Source: Paralithodes platypus
Lineage: Eukaryota; Arthropoda; Malacostraca; Decapoda; Lithodidae
Reading direction: 5' to 3'
NCBI GenBank assembly: GCA_032716605.1
Contig: CM064505.1
Coordinates: 50,292,211-50,356,210 of the forward strand
DNA: 64,000 bases
Below are positions 63,562-64,000 of the stretch, one piece after another. The position numbers and the translations under genes were made by a program. Within the stretch, counting starts at the first letter, position 1. Every line of letters begins with the position of its first letter. Below the pieces are notes generated by a model that did not search any database, was not told the origin of the DNA, and worked only from the letters and a program-made list of their open reading frames with translations.

Positions 63562-64000
63562 GTGTGGGCAACTAGCAAGATGCGGAAGGCTGATACAACA
63601 ATCGTCGGGAGCTGAGATAGAGTGAGATCTATTCGAGTTATGAACCTGACAGAATGTTAAGTGAATGAGGCTAGAAGTTATACAAGGGAACAAGGTTACG
63701 TGTAATTAGGTGTGTATGTCATATGCTGTGGGTCTTATATAGGCGCGTCCCCTCTGACGGGCTATGGGAGACCAATAACCCGGGAATGTGCGGATATAAG
63801 GATCCCCTGATAGTTATGTCTAATGTGTCCCGGCAAGTGGGCAGATTAACATCAATTTACGTAGAGAGAGGAAAGCCCTCTCGCAAGACGTTATTTAGTG
63901 AGAACCCCTGAAGATAACTTCAACCACTACCCTGAGACAACTCTATACCCATAAACCGTAATAAGGCACTTAAAGGAGAGCTGGAGTGAAGAGGTGCCGT
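63562..64000. other. Right flank; possible continuation of the LTR-like repeat of 18571
   Basis: No gene seen. A minus-strand TATATAAG box (about 63734-63744) sits before a GC-rich stretch, as in the LTR-like repeat at about 6470. Whether it joins 19158 in an empty site cannot be decided here. Confidence 0.35.

Overview
This window is eukaryotic genomic DNA made almost entirely of mobile elements. I see no host gene, no rRNA and no free-standing tRNA gene. The mix points to an invertebrate, probably an arthropod and possibly a decapod crustacean: DIRS-type retrotransposons carrying a tyrosine recombinase, non-LTR retrotransposon relics, TTAA-flanked MITEs, a hAT-type MITE, a tRNA-derived SINE, and short TTAGG runs. 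That assignment is inference; nothing here fixes the species.

Positions 1-19158 are a graveyard of old elements. They hold three LINE reverse-transcriptase relics and one LINE 3' end (1925-3293, 3908-4018, 4526-4812 on minus, 9005-9500), two TTAA MITE families, a SINE (9807-10048), and a degraded minus-strand LTR-type element. That LTR element has related terminal repeats starting at 4969 and 13026 and a gag-like reading frame at 12256-12978. Another related terminal repeat starts at 18571.

Positions 19159-63561 are a 44 kb pile of nested DIRS elements inserted in the 18571 repeat. An outer plus-strand element (fragments here called E and C) received a minus-strand copy D (20957-40093) and two nearly identical plus-strand copies, A (40557-48586) and B (48763-56793), of the same family. 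D in turn was split by a DIRS of a second family (DIRS-2, 22777-31935) and by a 1.56 kb hAT MITE (37529-39092). TTAA MITEs also hit E's left terminal repeat and DIRS-2 gag. Each complete DIRS copy has inverted terminal repeats (ITRs), an internal complementary region (ICR) joining the two ends, a gag, an RT-RNase H-methyltransferase-like frame and an overlapping tyrosine recombinase (YR). The insertion joints match recombination of a circular intermediate at 2-bp cores without target duplication.

The main observation comes from comparing copies of the first family. The coding block of A and B (about 42.1-47.7 and 50.3-55.9 kb), and less strongly of C (57.1-62.6 kb), has lost adenines on the sense strand. 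They are replaced by C, G or T, while T, C and G positions barely change and the ITRs and 5' leader are spared. In two ungapped hand alignments of C against A (660 columns), 57 of 71 differences are at adenines of C (25 to C, 22 to G, 10 to T) and only 2 are at T. ADAR (A to G) and APOBEC (G to A) do not predict this pattern. It resembles the adenine-to-any-base mutagenesis of bacterial diversity-generating retroelements, here in a eukaryotic DIRS family. It destroys the RT YLDD box and the YR histidine, and it explains why A and B look open in many reading frames.
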